Positions 9,925-21,542 of a stretch of 64,000 nt of DNA are shown here, piece by piece (position 1 is the stretch's first letter; each line of letters begins with the position of its first letter). A model generated the notes under the pieces. That model made no database searches, had not been told where the DNA came from, and saw nothing but the letters and a program-made list of their open reading frames with translations. The translations under genes and the position numbers were made by a program. Origin of the DNA: Anadara kagoshimensis (lineage: Eukaryota > Mollusca > Bivalvia > Arcoida > Arcidae); assembly GCA_021292105.1 (NCBI GenBank), contig CM037869.1, positions 8,404,704-8,468,703 on the forward strand. The letters run 5' to 3'.

Positions 9925-10600
9925 GACATATGGTATTTGACTAAAGGCATTGAAAAAATAACCAAAATTCTCGGTAAAGAGACTAAAAGAAAAGAGGTAT
10001 TAACTGGCATGAGGAGTTGGCAGACAAAGCTGGATCAATAAAAACATTTATATGGACTATGGAAATTGCAATTCAAATGCTCAACAACTGAAAGATAATC
10101 TTCTCAATCTAATACAACATTACAAAGGTAGCCATCAAAATTGTTTTGAAACTGGATGCTGTGAAACTGACGAGTTCGTTCTATGAACCATTAAAATATC
10201 TGATAACTGAGCCAAGTGCTGAAATCGGTTTCGATATTTTTAGAGTCTGAAGATATTTAAGTATGCAGAACGCTACAGATATTGTTTAGATACACATTTT
10301 GTGGAATCTTTTAACATTGCCTTATTGCAATTTCATGATAAGCGCATTGTGTACGGTAAAATTTATATTGCATGAGACGTTTAGCAATGCTGGATTGGAA
10401 TGAATGTAAGCAGGGGACACACATCGATAAGACAATTTCAAGAGACTTTACACCCAAAAAAAAAATATATCGATGAAGGTCCTCTATTCGTCAGGCCCTA
10501 CGTTCGCCACCATTTTTCCCGCAATATTCTCGCAATTTCACCTAATCAAAAGCCCCCTATGTTGTTTGTGGCAGTGACTGTCCACGCCAGGCTATAACAA
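9925..10600 (+). pseudogene. Decayed transposase-like gene
   Basis: Plus-strand reading across several frames gives WYLTKGIEKITKILGKE, a Cys-rich HQNCFETGCCETDEFV, then CLDTHFVESFNIALLQFHDK followed by RIVYG, and after a frameshift a SRGHTSIRQFQETLHPKKK segment. The block FVESFN..L..FHDKRI.YG resembles the C-terminal region of a transposase-like protein family in invertebrate genomes; I recall the pattern but cannot name the superfamily. At least four stops or frameshifts make it dead. Confidence 0.45.
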
Positions 10601-11045
10601 CTGACGAGTCTGGTAATATTGCCATTTTATGAAGTTACAGTGCCAGTGGGATGGCATGTATTCATTTTCTGGTAAAAAGATGATGCCAGATTTATTATTT
10701 AGTAGTGTTGTTCCTGGTGATGATAGAGCGAGTCCGGGTGGTCTACTCAGAGATATTTCACTTGTATCTTAAAAACTTAATTAAGCGATCGTATCATTTT
10801 TGAAGATTCCAACACTCATACAAATATAGTTTAAGCGTTTCAAGTAACCTTAGTGTAGTAGAATTAACTAGAAACAATTGAGATCTGTGTTACTTAAATT
10901 TCAATATATTTCTACATTAAAAAAGTATCGAAAGTATTGTCGAAATACACGGACAAGAAATTTTGAGAAGCGGGAAAAGTTGAAAAACAAAAACCAGACA
11001 AGATCAAAGGGAAGACCTAGTGACATATTCGTTACGTTTGGTGGA
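10600..11045. other. No gene seen
   Basis: No repeat copy or coding region recognised. The short frame at 10878-11069 is Lys/Arg-rich and lacks support. Confidence 0.4.
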
Positions 11046-11048
11046 ATT

Positions 11049-11238
11049 ATCAAAAACAAAACATTCTAATCCGTGTCCGAACCACAATCCAGCAGCAAAG
11101 TAAAAACTTTGGAACTGACAAGTTAGGTTAGACACGTGAACTTCCACCAGGGAAGTGAGGCCGGGTGCTCCGGAAGGGTAAGCACCTCCTGTTTAGCTAG
11201 CTACACCCGCCAAGCGTTTAATCAAAATTGTGTGAAAT
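11049..11238 (-). repeat. Penelope-like 3' tail, minus
   Basis: Near-identical reverse match to 49061-49249, from CAAAAACAAA to ATCAAAATTGTGTGAAA, including AGGCCGGGTGCTCCGGAAGG. Confidence 0.8.
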
Positions 11239-11411
11239 AATACGCTATGGTAAAGCTCGTCCAAATACAGGGGCTCTATACAACGAAGATATTTTGTATT
11301 AATACAAATTATGCATTACCTCATTATATATCACAACCGGTCATTATTACCTTTAATGAAACAATGAATAAAATGAATAGTTGTGCTGCTTATAAACTAT
11401 TTATCCAGAGA

Positions 11412-11465
11412 TATGGCAAGCCAAGCTTATCGGGGCCTTCAAAGTTTTAGGACACAATAATGTTG
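11412..11465 (+). repeat. Small Penelope-like RT fragment
   Basis: GGCAAGCCAAGCTTATCGGG plus CCTTCAAAGTTTTA matches the RT coding end near 48935-48970. It is in the opposite orientation to the tail at 11049-11238. Confidence 0.5.
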
Positions 11466-11929
11466 ACGAGATTTTACCGCGGGTGGCGACTTTAATAAAT
11501 CTTCTTGTATGAACAATGTTTTATTCAGCAAAATTAATGTAGAAAACTTGTGAAAAGAAAACCCGAAGAACGCTATGAGAAGAAGATGGTGAAATTTCTA
11601 AATATAAGTTTTCCAATTGATTTTGCCACGGTAAATACATAGTACAACGGAAAAGGACTTAAAAAGTACTACCAGAAACTGCGACGGCTAGTGTTATACT
11701 TTAAAAACCCAGTGATTACTAAATACAAACAATTTTTCAAAAGACTGTTATTCATTTAATCATTTCATTTTATTGATTAAATCTTATGCGTTGAGTTTAA
11801 AGAGAATACATGTACATTTGTATATATATTTGTATATTAAGATAAATATTTATTATTGTCTTTGTTCATTTAAAATTAATTGATATTTGAATACAAATAA
11901 CTTTCTATTTACTCGATTTTATATTCTAC

Positions 11930-13460
11930 GGTTCGATGTTTCACAAGAAGAAAACACCCGGTCAAGATAATTCACTTATATTAATACACGTGTGGATTCT
12001 TAATAACCATCAGAAAAAACAATTCACGTATTTATTTAGCAGATACACAAATATCCAGTCGGGATAATTATCTTGTGTATTGATAAACATGAGGAAATCC
12101 TATGTATATATAACCCAGTCAAGATTTTAGCATATATTTGTATATTAATGCACATTTTATCACATCATACTTAATTGAAACCTAGACAAATTCACTTATT
12201 TTTTTAGCAGATATTTTGTATTAATACAAATTATGCATTGCCCCATTATATATCACAACCGGTCAATGTTACCTTTTAATGAAATAATGAATGAAATGAA
12301 TAGTTGTGTATTGACACACATCTATCAAACAGAAAATGGCCGTGTTTGTTATTATATTTAGTAACTCATTAGGAAGATTTGAAACATTTTGTAAGGGTAA
12401 TATAAGTAGGAAAATTCAAGTGAAAACCGTTTGGTTAAAATGCGTGAAAGAGGGATATAATTAAGAAATTACCTACACAAGAGTGAAAATTTATAAATAA
12501 AAATAAAGTAGGAGTTTAAGAGTTTATAAAATATTTGTTGCATTTTTAAAGAAAATTGTACAAAAATACACGTGTTGGGAAAAGCAGCTTACACCTTGAA
12601 TAAGGAATTAATTTTAAAAAATGAGTTTGTTAAAGAATACGAGGTTTTTGAAAACTTGACAATTTACGGTGGAGGTTTCCTATGATTTGTTTTCCTTTTA
12701 AAAATGCGTGTACCAGGCGTGATAGTTCATATTCAATGGCTACCAACGATCTGAGGAAGGATTATAAAAGCTAAATTTGTATATTACTAGATTATTGTTG
12801 AGGCATATTCGGCTTTATATAGTTTAACATTGTTCACACCAAACAATATCCACCTCAATTCAAATAGAACAGTATTGTGTGACCGTGCACTTTTAGTGAC
12901 CTGTTGTATTTTGGATTATAAGTGGCCTTAGAATATAAATATCACGCCTGGTACACGCATTTTTAAAAGGAAAACAAATCATAGAAAACCTCCACCGTAA
13001 ATTGTAGAGTTTTCAAAAAACCTCGTATTTCTTTAACAAACTCTGGTCCCTTTGCACTGCTGTATAACGTTGACTATCTTAATATCTTTTCATTTTTTTA
13101 AAATTAATTCGTTATACAAGGAGGTGTAAGCTGTTTTCCCCAACACATGTATTTTTGCACAATTTTCTTTAAAAAATGCAACAAATATTTTATAAACTCT
13201 TAAATTAACAATTCCTACTTAATTTTTATTGATAAATTATCACACTTGTGTAGGTAATTTCATAATTATATCCCTCTTTCATGCTTTTCAACCAAATGGT
13301 TTTCACTTGAATTTTCCTACTTACATTACCCTTAAAATAATTTCAAAATTAATTCAAATATGATTGATAGGTATACAAAGGAATTAAGTATCTAGCATGC
13401 ACACAAACTTCCGTGGCACATTTCATTTTCTATGGCATGAAATTTCCCATATTTTGAGTA
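11930..13460. mobile_element. Decayed relative of the 19.1-21.1 kb Mutator-like element
   Basis: 11930-12390 matches the reverse complement of 19490-20040: the GTGAATTATCTTGAC-type minisatellite, then AACTCATTAGGAAGATTTGAAAC. 13390-13440 resembles part of that element's TIR (GCACACAAACTTCC, GGCATGAAATT). A ~100-bp repeat (TATTTTGTATTAATACAAAT onward) occurs at 11288 and again at 12210. The interior holds the long inverted repeat listed next. No coding sequence is seen. The boundaries are uncertain. Confidence 0.45.
12391..13334. repeat. Inverted repeat with ~340-bp arms
   Basis: Left arm 12391-12725 and right arm 12939-13334 are reverse complements over their length: GTAAGGGTAAT.TAAGTAGGA at the outer end, ACCAGGCGTGATA at the inner end. 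The right arm carries a ~55-bp extra segment near 13040-13090. The spacer is ~213 bp. A further single-arm copy lies at 18725-18890. This is a foldback-type structure with no ORF. Confidence 0.8.
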
Positions 13461-13477
13461 GAACAAATGGGATTACA

Positions 13478-13600
13478 GACGTTTCGTCCCATAGGACTTT
13501 TCGTCCCATGCCATTTCGTACCATATTCAGGACTTTTCGTCCCATATTTGTAAGACGTTTCGTACCATAGGACTTTTCGTCCCAAGACATTTCGTAACAT
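13478..13600. repeat. Left inverted array of TTTCGTCCC motifs
   Basis: Seven copies of TTTCGT(A/C)(C/A)CA, alternating as CATAGGACTTTTCGTCCCAT and GACATTTCGTACCAT, form the left end of a 4.7-kb unit. It is the inverted counterpart of 17981-18204; the outer ~70 bp are near-identical. Confidence 0.85.
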
Positions 13601-14164
13601 TGTTATATTATCTAAAAGAGATAAATAAATATTATTTATTCATTTGTTTTTTGTTTTATTATTATATTATTATTTTGTGAATAAAATTTAATTATTTTTA
13701 TATTAAGTCAAACACAGCTTGGAGATATTTATTTTATTTTATTATTTTTTTAAATAAAATTTAATTATTTTCATATTAAGTGAAGTTGAATAAACTTTAA
13801 AGCCATAAACAGATAAACTGATCGGAATACTGATTTTTTTTTTTCACGAAAAATGAAAACAAACCATTTTTCCACAAGCTTTTGTTGTTCGGTATGTTTG
13901 TTAAGCAGTGTGGGTTAAGATGCAAAATATTGGGATAGTCATTTCACAGGGAACATTCTACAAACACAAAGAAGCGTGGGCATCAAAAGAGACATACTTC
14001 AAATAAATCTTATGAAAAGGGTATTGTATATGTAAATATAGCAATAATAGTTTATTTGCATAAAATATTAACAACTTGTAGCAATATTACAAAAAATATA
14101 TAAAGATAGATAGCGACAGAATACAATTAACCTCAAATACATATATTAGGTACAGTGTGTTATA

Positions 14165-14634
14165 CTTAATTAAACTGTTGAATATAATTTTGTCTTGCAT
14201 GAAATAAATACTTTGATAATTTTAAAATAAGAGACTCTGAATTACAAATAATAAGATTATAAAGTTTATATATACTAGGCCAATGATTATAATATTTTGG
14301 TAAAAACTGTTTCCTTATTTCTTGATATAGTGGACATGAGTATAGAATGGTATTCGTCTTCTAAAAAGTTCATGTTGCAGCATCTACAAATTCTCTGCTC
14401 TCTCGGAATATTTAGGTATCTACCCGATTCTATAGATAATTTTAAAGACCCACATCTAAGTTGTGCTATTAAAGAAGAATGGTCTATACACAATAAGTCT
14501 AAATACGATTCAAATTTAAAATTACGTTTAACATTTTGGTATAACAATAACTGTGATTTGGTACTAATAGAATAATGCCAGTGTTGAATGTACTGGTCAT
14601 GTAAACGCTGTATTATTAATTCCACACTAATCAA
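14165..14634 (-). pseudogene. LINE RT C-terminal fragment
   Basis: The minus frame 14287-14634 encodes LIIQRLHDQYIQHWHYS, IAQLRCGSLKLSIESGRYLN and RICRCCNMNFLEDEYHSIL. This is the RT-distal domain with a C-x2-C...H zinc-binding end typical of metazoan non-LTR elements. After a frameshift near 14290 the reading continues as YKLYNLIICNSESLILKLSK to about 14170. The upstream RT core is absent: a 5'-truncated dead copy. Confidence 0.65.
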
Positions 14635-16964
14635 AGGGCTAAATTCGTTTTGCGCCTGTATCGGCCTAAATTTTAGTAAAAAATAAAGACAGAATAATCA
14701 CCAAAATATCTTTCGTTTTATATTAAGTAATATCAGTACTTGCACCCTGTGTGGTTTTTTTTCAGCAAAATATTACCCAGGATTATGATAAATCGCCATA
14801 AAGTTGGTTAGAAACGCACAAAATTGAGAAAATGTGCATTTTTGTTGCACACATTTCAAAAATTTGATATGTGCGCATTCGTTAACCACCACCATTTTTT
14901 CAGTATTAAATGGTTTTTGTAATATCTTTCGATCTATATACAACATTTTGTGGTTAATGGCTGCGCACACCCTTCATTTTAACAAAATGTGTGTGAAAAA
15001 TTGTCAAGAATTCAATAATGGAAGCTGTCAGACCACAAACCTCCAAAAAGTCAAAAAATTAAAATGGGGGTTTAGTGGGCTGATTAGTCGGACTAGTATT
15101 AACTTGTTCCAACTAAAATACCAACTCGTATTGATCAACTTATTTAAAGTTTGTCAGTATTAAATTGTTCAATGTTTTAGTCACGCGGCTGGTAAATTAG
15201 ACAAAATGTACTTAAATATATAATTCAACATTTCCTAAGACGCATATGAAAAGTTTTGGTTATATATTCCTAGTTAGGTTTTGTTATATAACACTAAAAT
15301 ATACTCTTTCACATCGGAAGCTAAAGCTCGTAATTGGCAAAGTTGGGAAAATATTCACTATGCGAGGGTACCTTTAAATATCAAACTATTAGAAAAAGGG
15401 TATTTTTGAACCAACCCCGGAAGGGAATTAAATACCTACTTTTAAAATTTCCCGGATGATTAATTTTATAGGATAAGTAGTCAAATATGAAATATACTTC
15501 CCTCGGTTAAGGCATTTAAAATAATGTTAATGCAGCGTTCGGTAAAAGTGTCTCACCGACGAGTGTTGTACCCTTACAGATCATGTCACATATTTGTACA
15601 AGTACCTTCTTGATGCGTTAATGTCACAAGTAATTTTGCGACATATGTATAGCGTGTAGATATTGGAAACATTTTTAAAAACTCGACCAACACTAGTGAT
15701 GCGCGGAATATATACCTATGTAAATACAAAACTCGCGTCCCCGAATTTACGGTAAGTTAGTTGACGCTAGTTTTTATCCCGCATTGTTGCTGGTGTCCCC
15801 ACTACTTTAAGAATGTGATGTAGCTAAAATTGCCTCAATATCAACATTTTGACCATCTCTCTCATCATCATCAGCAGCAGCAGCAGCATCACCCACATCA
15901 GCATTTGTGATTGAATGAGGGCCGATGGTTCACTGCTAATTTATTAATCCGTGTCAGTAGAGTTTTTGAAAATATGGGGGAGTCTATACAATGCAAATAG
16001 GGATCATACTTGATAAATGAACACATTCAGGCGTGAATATACGCATACAATAACACGGTTTGAATAGATTTGCCCCTGTTTATAAACACTATGCCAAAAT
16101 ATCGTATTTTTGTAATTTTTTTAAAAAAAAAGTCTAAAAGCAAACGTCTTATATGAAGCAAGTACACCCTGTACTTCATAATCGAGCATTCTTAATAAAT
16201 ATTTAAATTGAAGGTCAAGTGACAGGGTCAAACTTGAGCCAAAGGATCCATATGCCGCTGCTACTGCATATGAAATATTATCGTTATTGCCAAGTTTACT
16301 ATTTCTTAGATTGATTGAATGTGGGTTTAACGTCGCAGTCAAGAATAATTCACTTATATCGATACGTCACTAGGTAAAAGTGAAGTGACATTTGACATGT
16401 GCTCAGGGCAGTGTACAGGGGTGATGGTTCTTTGGCGTGTCAAGCCTACAGTGACACGAGGCATCGGTGTTAAGGTCCCTGTGGTGGCTTGCATTTTTAA
16501 ATGCCAGTGTTTGTCGAAATAACGGTCTCTAAATACTTCAAAGTTTTTGTCATTACCGGTCGCGACCTCCCACATATAGAATGAGCTACCGTTGTGTTTA
16601 AATTGTTATGAACATTGAACATTCTGCAGTTTAAATAGGATGATTATATCAATATTTATGTACAGTCAGTTTTTCATTTACACCATGTCGATCAGTACCT
16701 GGATGAAGTAAGACACCAGCGTATCCGGATAAATGTGATCCGCGAACCGACAGACGAAATTGACCTTTTGTTTTAAATTGGTTAGTGGCTATTACTATAG
16801 CAACTAGTGTTTTTTTCTAAAAAGACCTTTTCATCAAAAGAAAAAAAGAAAATGTTAAAAAGAATATGCATGCTTGGTAATATTGTTTAAACCTCACACT
16901 ATGCCAATAAAACGAAAAGTCAAACTTCATTATTAACATGGTCATAATATATTGCACCCGCATC

Positions 16965-17377
16965 GTTGCTATGGATACGTATTATTTTTTTTTTTACCTA
17001 AAATGTTGTATTTTGTTTTTAAAGGAAATCGCATTATCATAGAATTCTGTAATAATGATTTTTTGAGAACACGTCCTCTAAATTGATATAAAACTATGTG
17101 TGTGTTAAGGCATTGGAAAAATAAAACAAAGATGTTTCATAGTACTGAAACTAGTATTTTGGTTGCCATGACAACAAATAAAAATATTATTTTATCAAAT
17201 TATGTATTTTTTTTGATTGAGTAATAAGTTAATCCTATTCATGCAATTTTGGATTGTTTCAAAACGATTTTTATAAATATAACAATGATATGTATGCAAA
17301 TGTCATTGTTTCAAAAGCACCAAGTTCAGATTTTACCTGAAACAAGGGGTCTGTTTTTGATCGGTTGCCATGGTAAC
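16965..17377. promoter_or_regulatory. Three X-box-like palindromes at ~200-bp spacing
   Basis: GTTGCTATGGATAC (16965-16978), GTTGCCATGACAAC (17162-17175) and GTTGCCATGGTAAC (17364-17377). The last fits the RFX-factor X-box consensus well. Surrounding similarity is weak, suggesting an old tandem repeat. Regulatory function is only a possibility. Confidence 0.4.
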
Positions 17378-17980
17378 CAACGAGGAAAATTATCTGTATA
17401 AAATACATTTTGTGTTTCTATACTACTTATAAAATCATAAGAGTGAATTCGGGCCAAATCCGAGATTAGGCCAAATATGCCCCTTCGTGAACCTAGTCCT
17501 TTGGGTTTTGACAATTCCAAAATTCTGGAAATCCGAGACTACATATAAGATTTTTTACATTATACACCCAGTTAATTTTACCATTGTTAGCATCAAACAA
17601 TAATACACTATAAATCTTAAAAATTATACTATCATGGTTTTGTAAAATTTTAAACTAATATTTAATAATACGTTCTTGTTGTTTAATAAACATAGGATAA
17701 CGACCCAGTTCGCCAAGCATTGCATCAACAGGCGTTGATTTACTAACATTTAGAACATTTCTGCAAAATTTATTATGAATAATATCATTATTTTCAGATT
17801 TGTGGAAGCCTCAAATTTCTGATGCATAACAAAGTATTGAAACACACATAGAATCGAACAACTCACATTTTTGTTTCACGGACATGGGAAAATTATTGAA
17901 CACTTTAAATAAACTAAATAATGCATCGTCAAATTTCCATTAAAAATCGCACAATAACACCAAGATAAACGTTAAAACGA

Positions 17981-18204
17981 ATGTAACGGTACGAAAAACC
18001 AAGGACAAGCTACGAAATGTTATGGTTAATCTTAAAATTATGGAACGAAAAGTCCTGAAAATGTTACGAAATATCATGGGACGAAAAGTCCTATGGTACG
18101 AAATGTCTTACGAGTATGGGACGAAAAGTCCTGAATATGGTACGAAATGTCCTGAATATGGTACGAAATGGCATGGGACGAAAAGTCCTATGGGACGAAA
18201 CGTC
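17981..18204. repeat. Right inverted array of GGGACGAAA motifs
   Basis: About eleven copies of TGG(T/G)ACGAAA, ending at GGGACGAAACGTC. The open frames across this array (18022-18426 and 18116-18379) only reflect the repeat periodicity and are not genes. Confidence 0.85.
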
Positions 18205-18724
18205 TTGCACCCAACAAATGTTACATTTGCGTTTCACTGTGATGTATCAATTGTTCGATCCCATCACATTTTGTTCCCAATATGTAGACCTCTTAAACAT
18301 AATTTTTGGTCTTCTTTCACCGAGTCACAGTTCCCATTACGTTATTATCATTATACAGTACATGATAAGGGCGAGTTGACAAAGGCGTGGTTAGGACTGA
18401 ATTTGTTAGGGTGTTGTTTTCTGTAACTTGATCTTGTAGAAATGACCTTCACATGTAACTCCCGGTCATAATTTACAATGGGGTAATATTTCTTAACGTT
18501 ATTCAATCTTGTATTGAAGATGATTAAGTAGGTAATATTTCAAATGAAACAACTAGCAACCAGCCTGTTGGAATTCTGTCGGATCTATTCAATAGGAGAA
18601 AACCTTCCGGATGATCAATCACTCAAATCTTCGGTCAGGTGAGCTAATTTTTGAGTAGGTAATGACTAGTTTTTCGTTCATTTGACTAAAGCTAGCATGA
18701 GATTATGGCATGATGCGGTGTGTG

Positions 18725-18890
18725 TTTTTGCACAATTTCCATAAAAATGCAAAATATTTTTAAAAATCTTAAATTATCTTCATTTATAAATCTTCGCACT
18801 GGTGTAGGTAGTTTCATAATTGTACCCCTTCTTTCACGATTTTCAACCAAATGGATTTCACTTGAATTTTCCTACTTATATGACCCGTAA
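18725..18890 (+). repeat. Single-arm copy of the 12.4-13.3 kb inverted repeat
   Basis: Matches the right arm of that structure (TTTTTGCACAATTT, GTGTAGGTA.TTTCATAATT, TTTTCAACCAAATGG, TTTCACTTGAATTTTCCTAC). The rest of 18205-19005 shows no gene. Confidence 0.65.
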
Positions 18891-19590
18891 ACAACATCTC
18901 CTGAACCAGTTGACATGTTTTGATGATCATCCACGAGAAATGACATTTAAAAATTGCGAAAATCGCTGACCCTGACCTTCGTAAAAATACCCAAAATGAC
19001 TTCTCATGAATCGCATACCTGCCAACCCTATTTGAAAGTTTGGAGGAACACAGCGCCGAAGGCTCTGTATCGAGACACCGAAGGTGTCGAGGGGGGGTCT
19101 GCCTAAATCATGCCAAGGATGATTTCATGCCAAGGTAGACGCCAAGGGAAATGAAACGCGCCAAGGAAGTTTGTGTGCAAGCTAGAAACTTATTTTTTTG
19201 TATACTGAATTATTAATGAATAAAGAATATATTCTGTATTCTATTAGTCATTTTGTTGATTAATAATTGAATATTTAAATATTTCTTATTGCACTGTTGA
19301 CTGGTTACAATATGGCCGTTATTCTGTGCTGTTCTTGGTAATCCCTCCTTATAATGGAGCACGTTCTTGGTAAATCCTTCCTAATAAAGGAGCTGTTTAT
19401 GTGCTTTAAGACTGCTGTTATTTAATAACACATTAAGAAGAAATCAAACGGTTGTGTTCATAATATTATTTGATTTAATTTTGAAATAAGTGTTTCAAAT
19501 CTTCCTAATGAGTTATTAAATTTTCTTTTTGATAGAGATGGGTCAATACACAGCAATACATTTCATTACTGCGTTCATATAATTTTCTAG

Positions 19591-19773
19591 ACCGGTTTTA
19601 CAATCATTCCTTAGCTAAGATTTTTCTTAACTTAAATTAAGCAAATTTCTGGAACTATTGATGAATATTTTTATCAAAACTAAATGCAAATGTTTTAATC
19701 TTGATGCGATCTTAAAATTTTGCCAGATTTAAGTTCAGGAAAATCTTAGCTAAGGAATGATTGTGAAACCGGT
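19591..19773. mobile_element. 183-bp MITE with ~48-bp TIRs
   Basis: Arms 19591-19640 and 19725-19773 are reverse complements (ACCGGTTTTACAATCATTCC at the left end; TAAGGAATGATTGTGAAACC then GGT at the right end). No ORF is present. It sits inside the Mutator-like element. Confidence 0.75.
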
Positions 19774-19784
19774 GCCGGGTGTTA

Positions 19785-20030
19785 TATAAAAGTGAATTAT
19801 CTTGAGCGGGTTGTGTGTGTTAATACACAAATATAAGTGAATTATCTTGACATGGGTGTTATAAGAATCCATGTGTGTATTATACACAAATAAGTGAATT
19901 ATCTTGACGGGGTGTTATAAGAATCCATGTGTGTATTAATACACAAATAAGTGAATTATCTTGACGGGGTGTTATAAGAATCCATGTGTATTAATACAAA
20001 AATATAAGTGAATTATCTTGTGAAACCGTC
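19785..20030. repeat. ~60-bp minisatellite
   Basis: Four to five copies of GTGAATTATCTTGACGGGGT followed by GTTATAAGAATCCATGTGTG and TATTAATACACAAATA. Related sequence occurs at 11945-12170 in the other orientation. Confidence 0.8.
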
Positions 20031-21542
20031 ATTTTTACCAAATACCGTAGTACAATAAAAAAATATGACAATCCAGTAAATAGAAAATTGTTTATATTCA
20101 AATATCATTTAATTATACAAATATAGTAAGACAGTCCTTTGATGGTACGTTAATGACACCAATTATCGGATTCAATACCATCTGATTAGTAACCAAGTGT
20201 TTTGAAAAGATCAGTCCGTGTACTTGCCGGTCAATGACTGGGTTTAAAGAATCTTTTGACCATCAATTATCGGATTAACACCTGTTTATAAACCATGTGT
20301 TCTCACGCGACAGGTAATTACAGTTAATTAGCCAATTATGGGATTAACTTCGGTATACACACGTGCGGCCTGAAACCATACCAACTCTTATGAGTCCCAT
20401 TTTCCTGTTTAAATATGTTACGAAATACTCAATTTTTTGGCGAAATAATTACAATAATTTTTTTTCCATTTAATAATATAATAATTTTTTTATGAAAATG
20501 TGACGGTAGAGTTTAATAGCCTAAAACGTAATTGATGATCCCCATTTTTAGGGCCCAAAACAGTAAAAATTGTAAATGTAATAGGCTAAAAATACGATAT
20601 AATAATAATTTAATAAAATTAGAAATATATTTTCAATATAACATACACTGAAAACTACTGATAAAAAATCACGGTAAATACAATAACAGATTCTCTTCTT
20701 TTAATTGCATGAGTTAATAATAATGTTCATTATTAGAAGACAACGAAGAAACAACATTTTTTTTATTATTTATTAACAATAATAATAATATTAATAATAA
20801 TAATAATAATAATAATTATAATTTGAACAATGAAATTCCATTGTTAAACCAGTTCGACTATATACATATATGTAGAAAAACTAGAGTTACCTCTCTTTCG
20901 TCATAGAATTTACACGGGCAAGGTCAAAGTTGGAATAACTCGGCTTTTTACCAAAAAATTATTTCCATTTTTTCAGAACATATTCTTTATTCATTAATAA
21001 TTCAGTATACAAAAAAATAAGTTTCTAGTTTGCACACAAACTTCCTTGGCGCATTTTATTTCCCTTGGCGTCTACCTTGGCATGAAATCCTCCCTTGACA
21101 TGATTTAGGCAGACCGTCGAGGGGAGAGTGCGGGAGGGGTGTCCCCTCCCGTTCTGGGGGGGGGGGCCTCCCCTAGAAATTTTTTTTAAATTTTGATGTA
21201 AAATGGTGCATTCTAGTGACTTTAAATTGTAAAATTCAATGCTATATTTTTTGTGAAATAATCAAATTTAATTCTTTTAAATCAACAATGAACCAAATAC
21301 CAAATTGATATGAACATAACATAAAATTGTGTAACATTAAAATGCATTTATGTACAAAATCTGAGCAAATTAAAATGACTAGAATAAAATTTAATTAACT
21401 CAATTTGATAAAACATGACTAGAATCAAAGTCAATTAACTCAATTTGATAGAACATGTTAAATGCTACTTGGCACATATAAATTGTATGAGCTAAAAATG
21501 CTCCGCAATACTAATTGGCAAAGAATGTTCAATGATAAATTC

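Larger units (their letters stand above)
13601..17980. mobile_element. Interior of a foldback-like element, mostly non-coding
   Basis: DNA between two inverted tandem arrays. It contains a LINE end at 14160-14634 (listed separately), long AT-rich stretches, a CAT/CAG trinucleotide run at 15860-15895, and a decayed ~200-bp repeat with X-box-like palindromes at 16.9-17.4 kb. No transposase was recognised, so the array-bounded unit may be non-autonomous. Alternatively the two arrays may be independent insertions. Confidence 0.45.
19095..21115. mobile_element. Mutator-like element with ~140-bp TIRs, non-coding
   Basis: Long near-identical inverted repeats at about 19095-19238 and 20977-21115 (outer ends GGTCTGCCTAAATCATG). 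They are flanked by an exact 9-bp direct repeat GTCGAGGGG at 19086-19094 and 21116-21124. Long TIRs plus a 9-bp target duplication are the hallmark of the Mutator superfamily. The interior has no transposase: it holds a 183-bp MITE, a ~60-bp minisatellite, and AT-rich DNA with an AAT microsatellite near 20780. Removing it rejoins the hAT left end (GTCGAGGGG followed by AGAGTG). Confidence 0.8.

Noticed and set aside
14297..14575. 92-aa plus-strand ORF
   Set aside because: Opposite the LINE C-terminal fragment, which has recognisable motifs on the minus strand.
18022..18426. 134-aa plus-strand ORF and an overlapping 87-aa ORF
   Set aside because: Most of both lies within the GGGACGAAA tandem array. 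The repeat periodicity keeps the frame open (YGTKSPEYGTKCPEYGTKW); there are no gene features.
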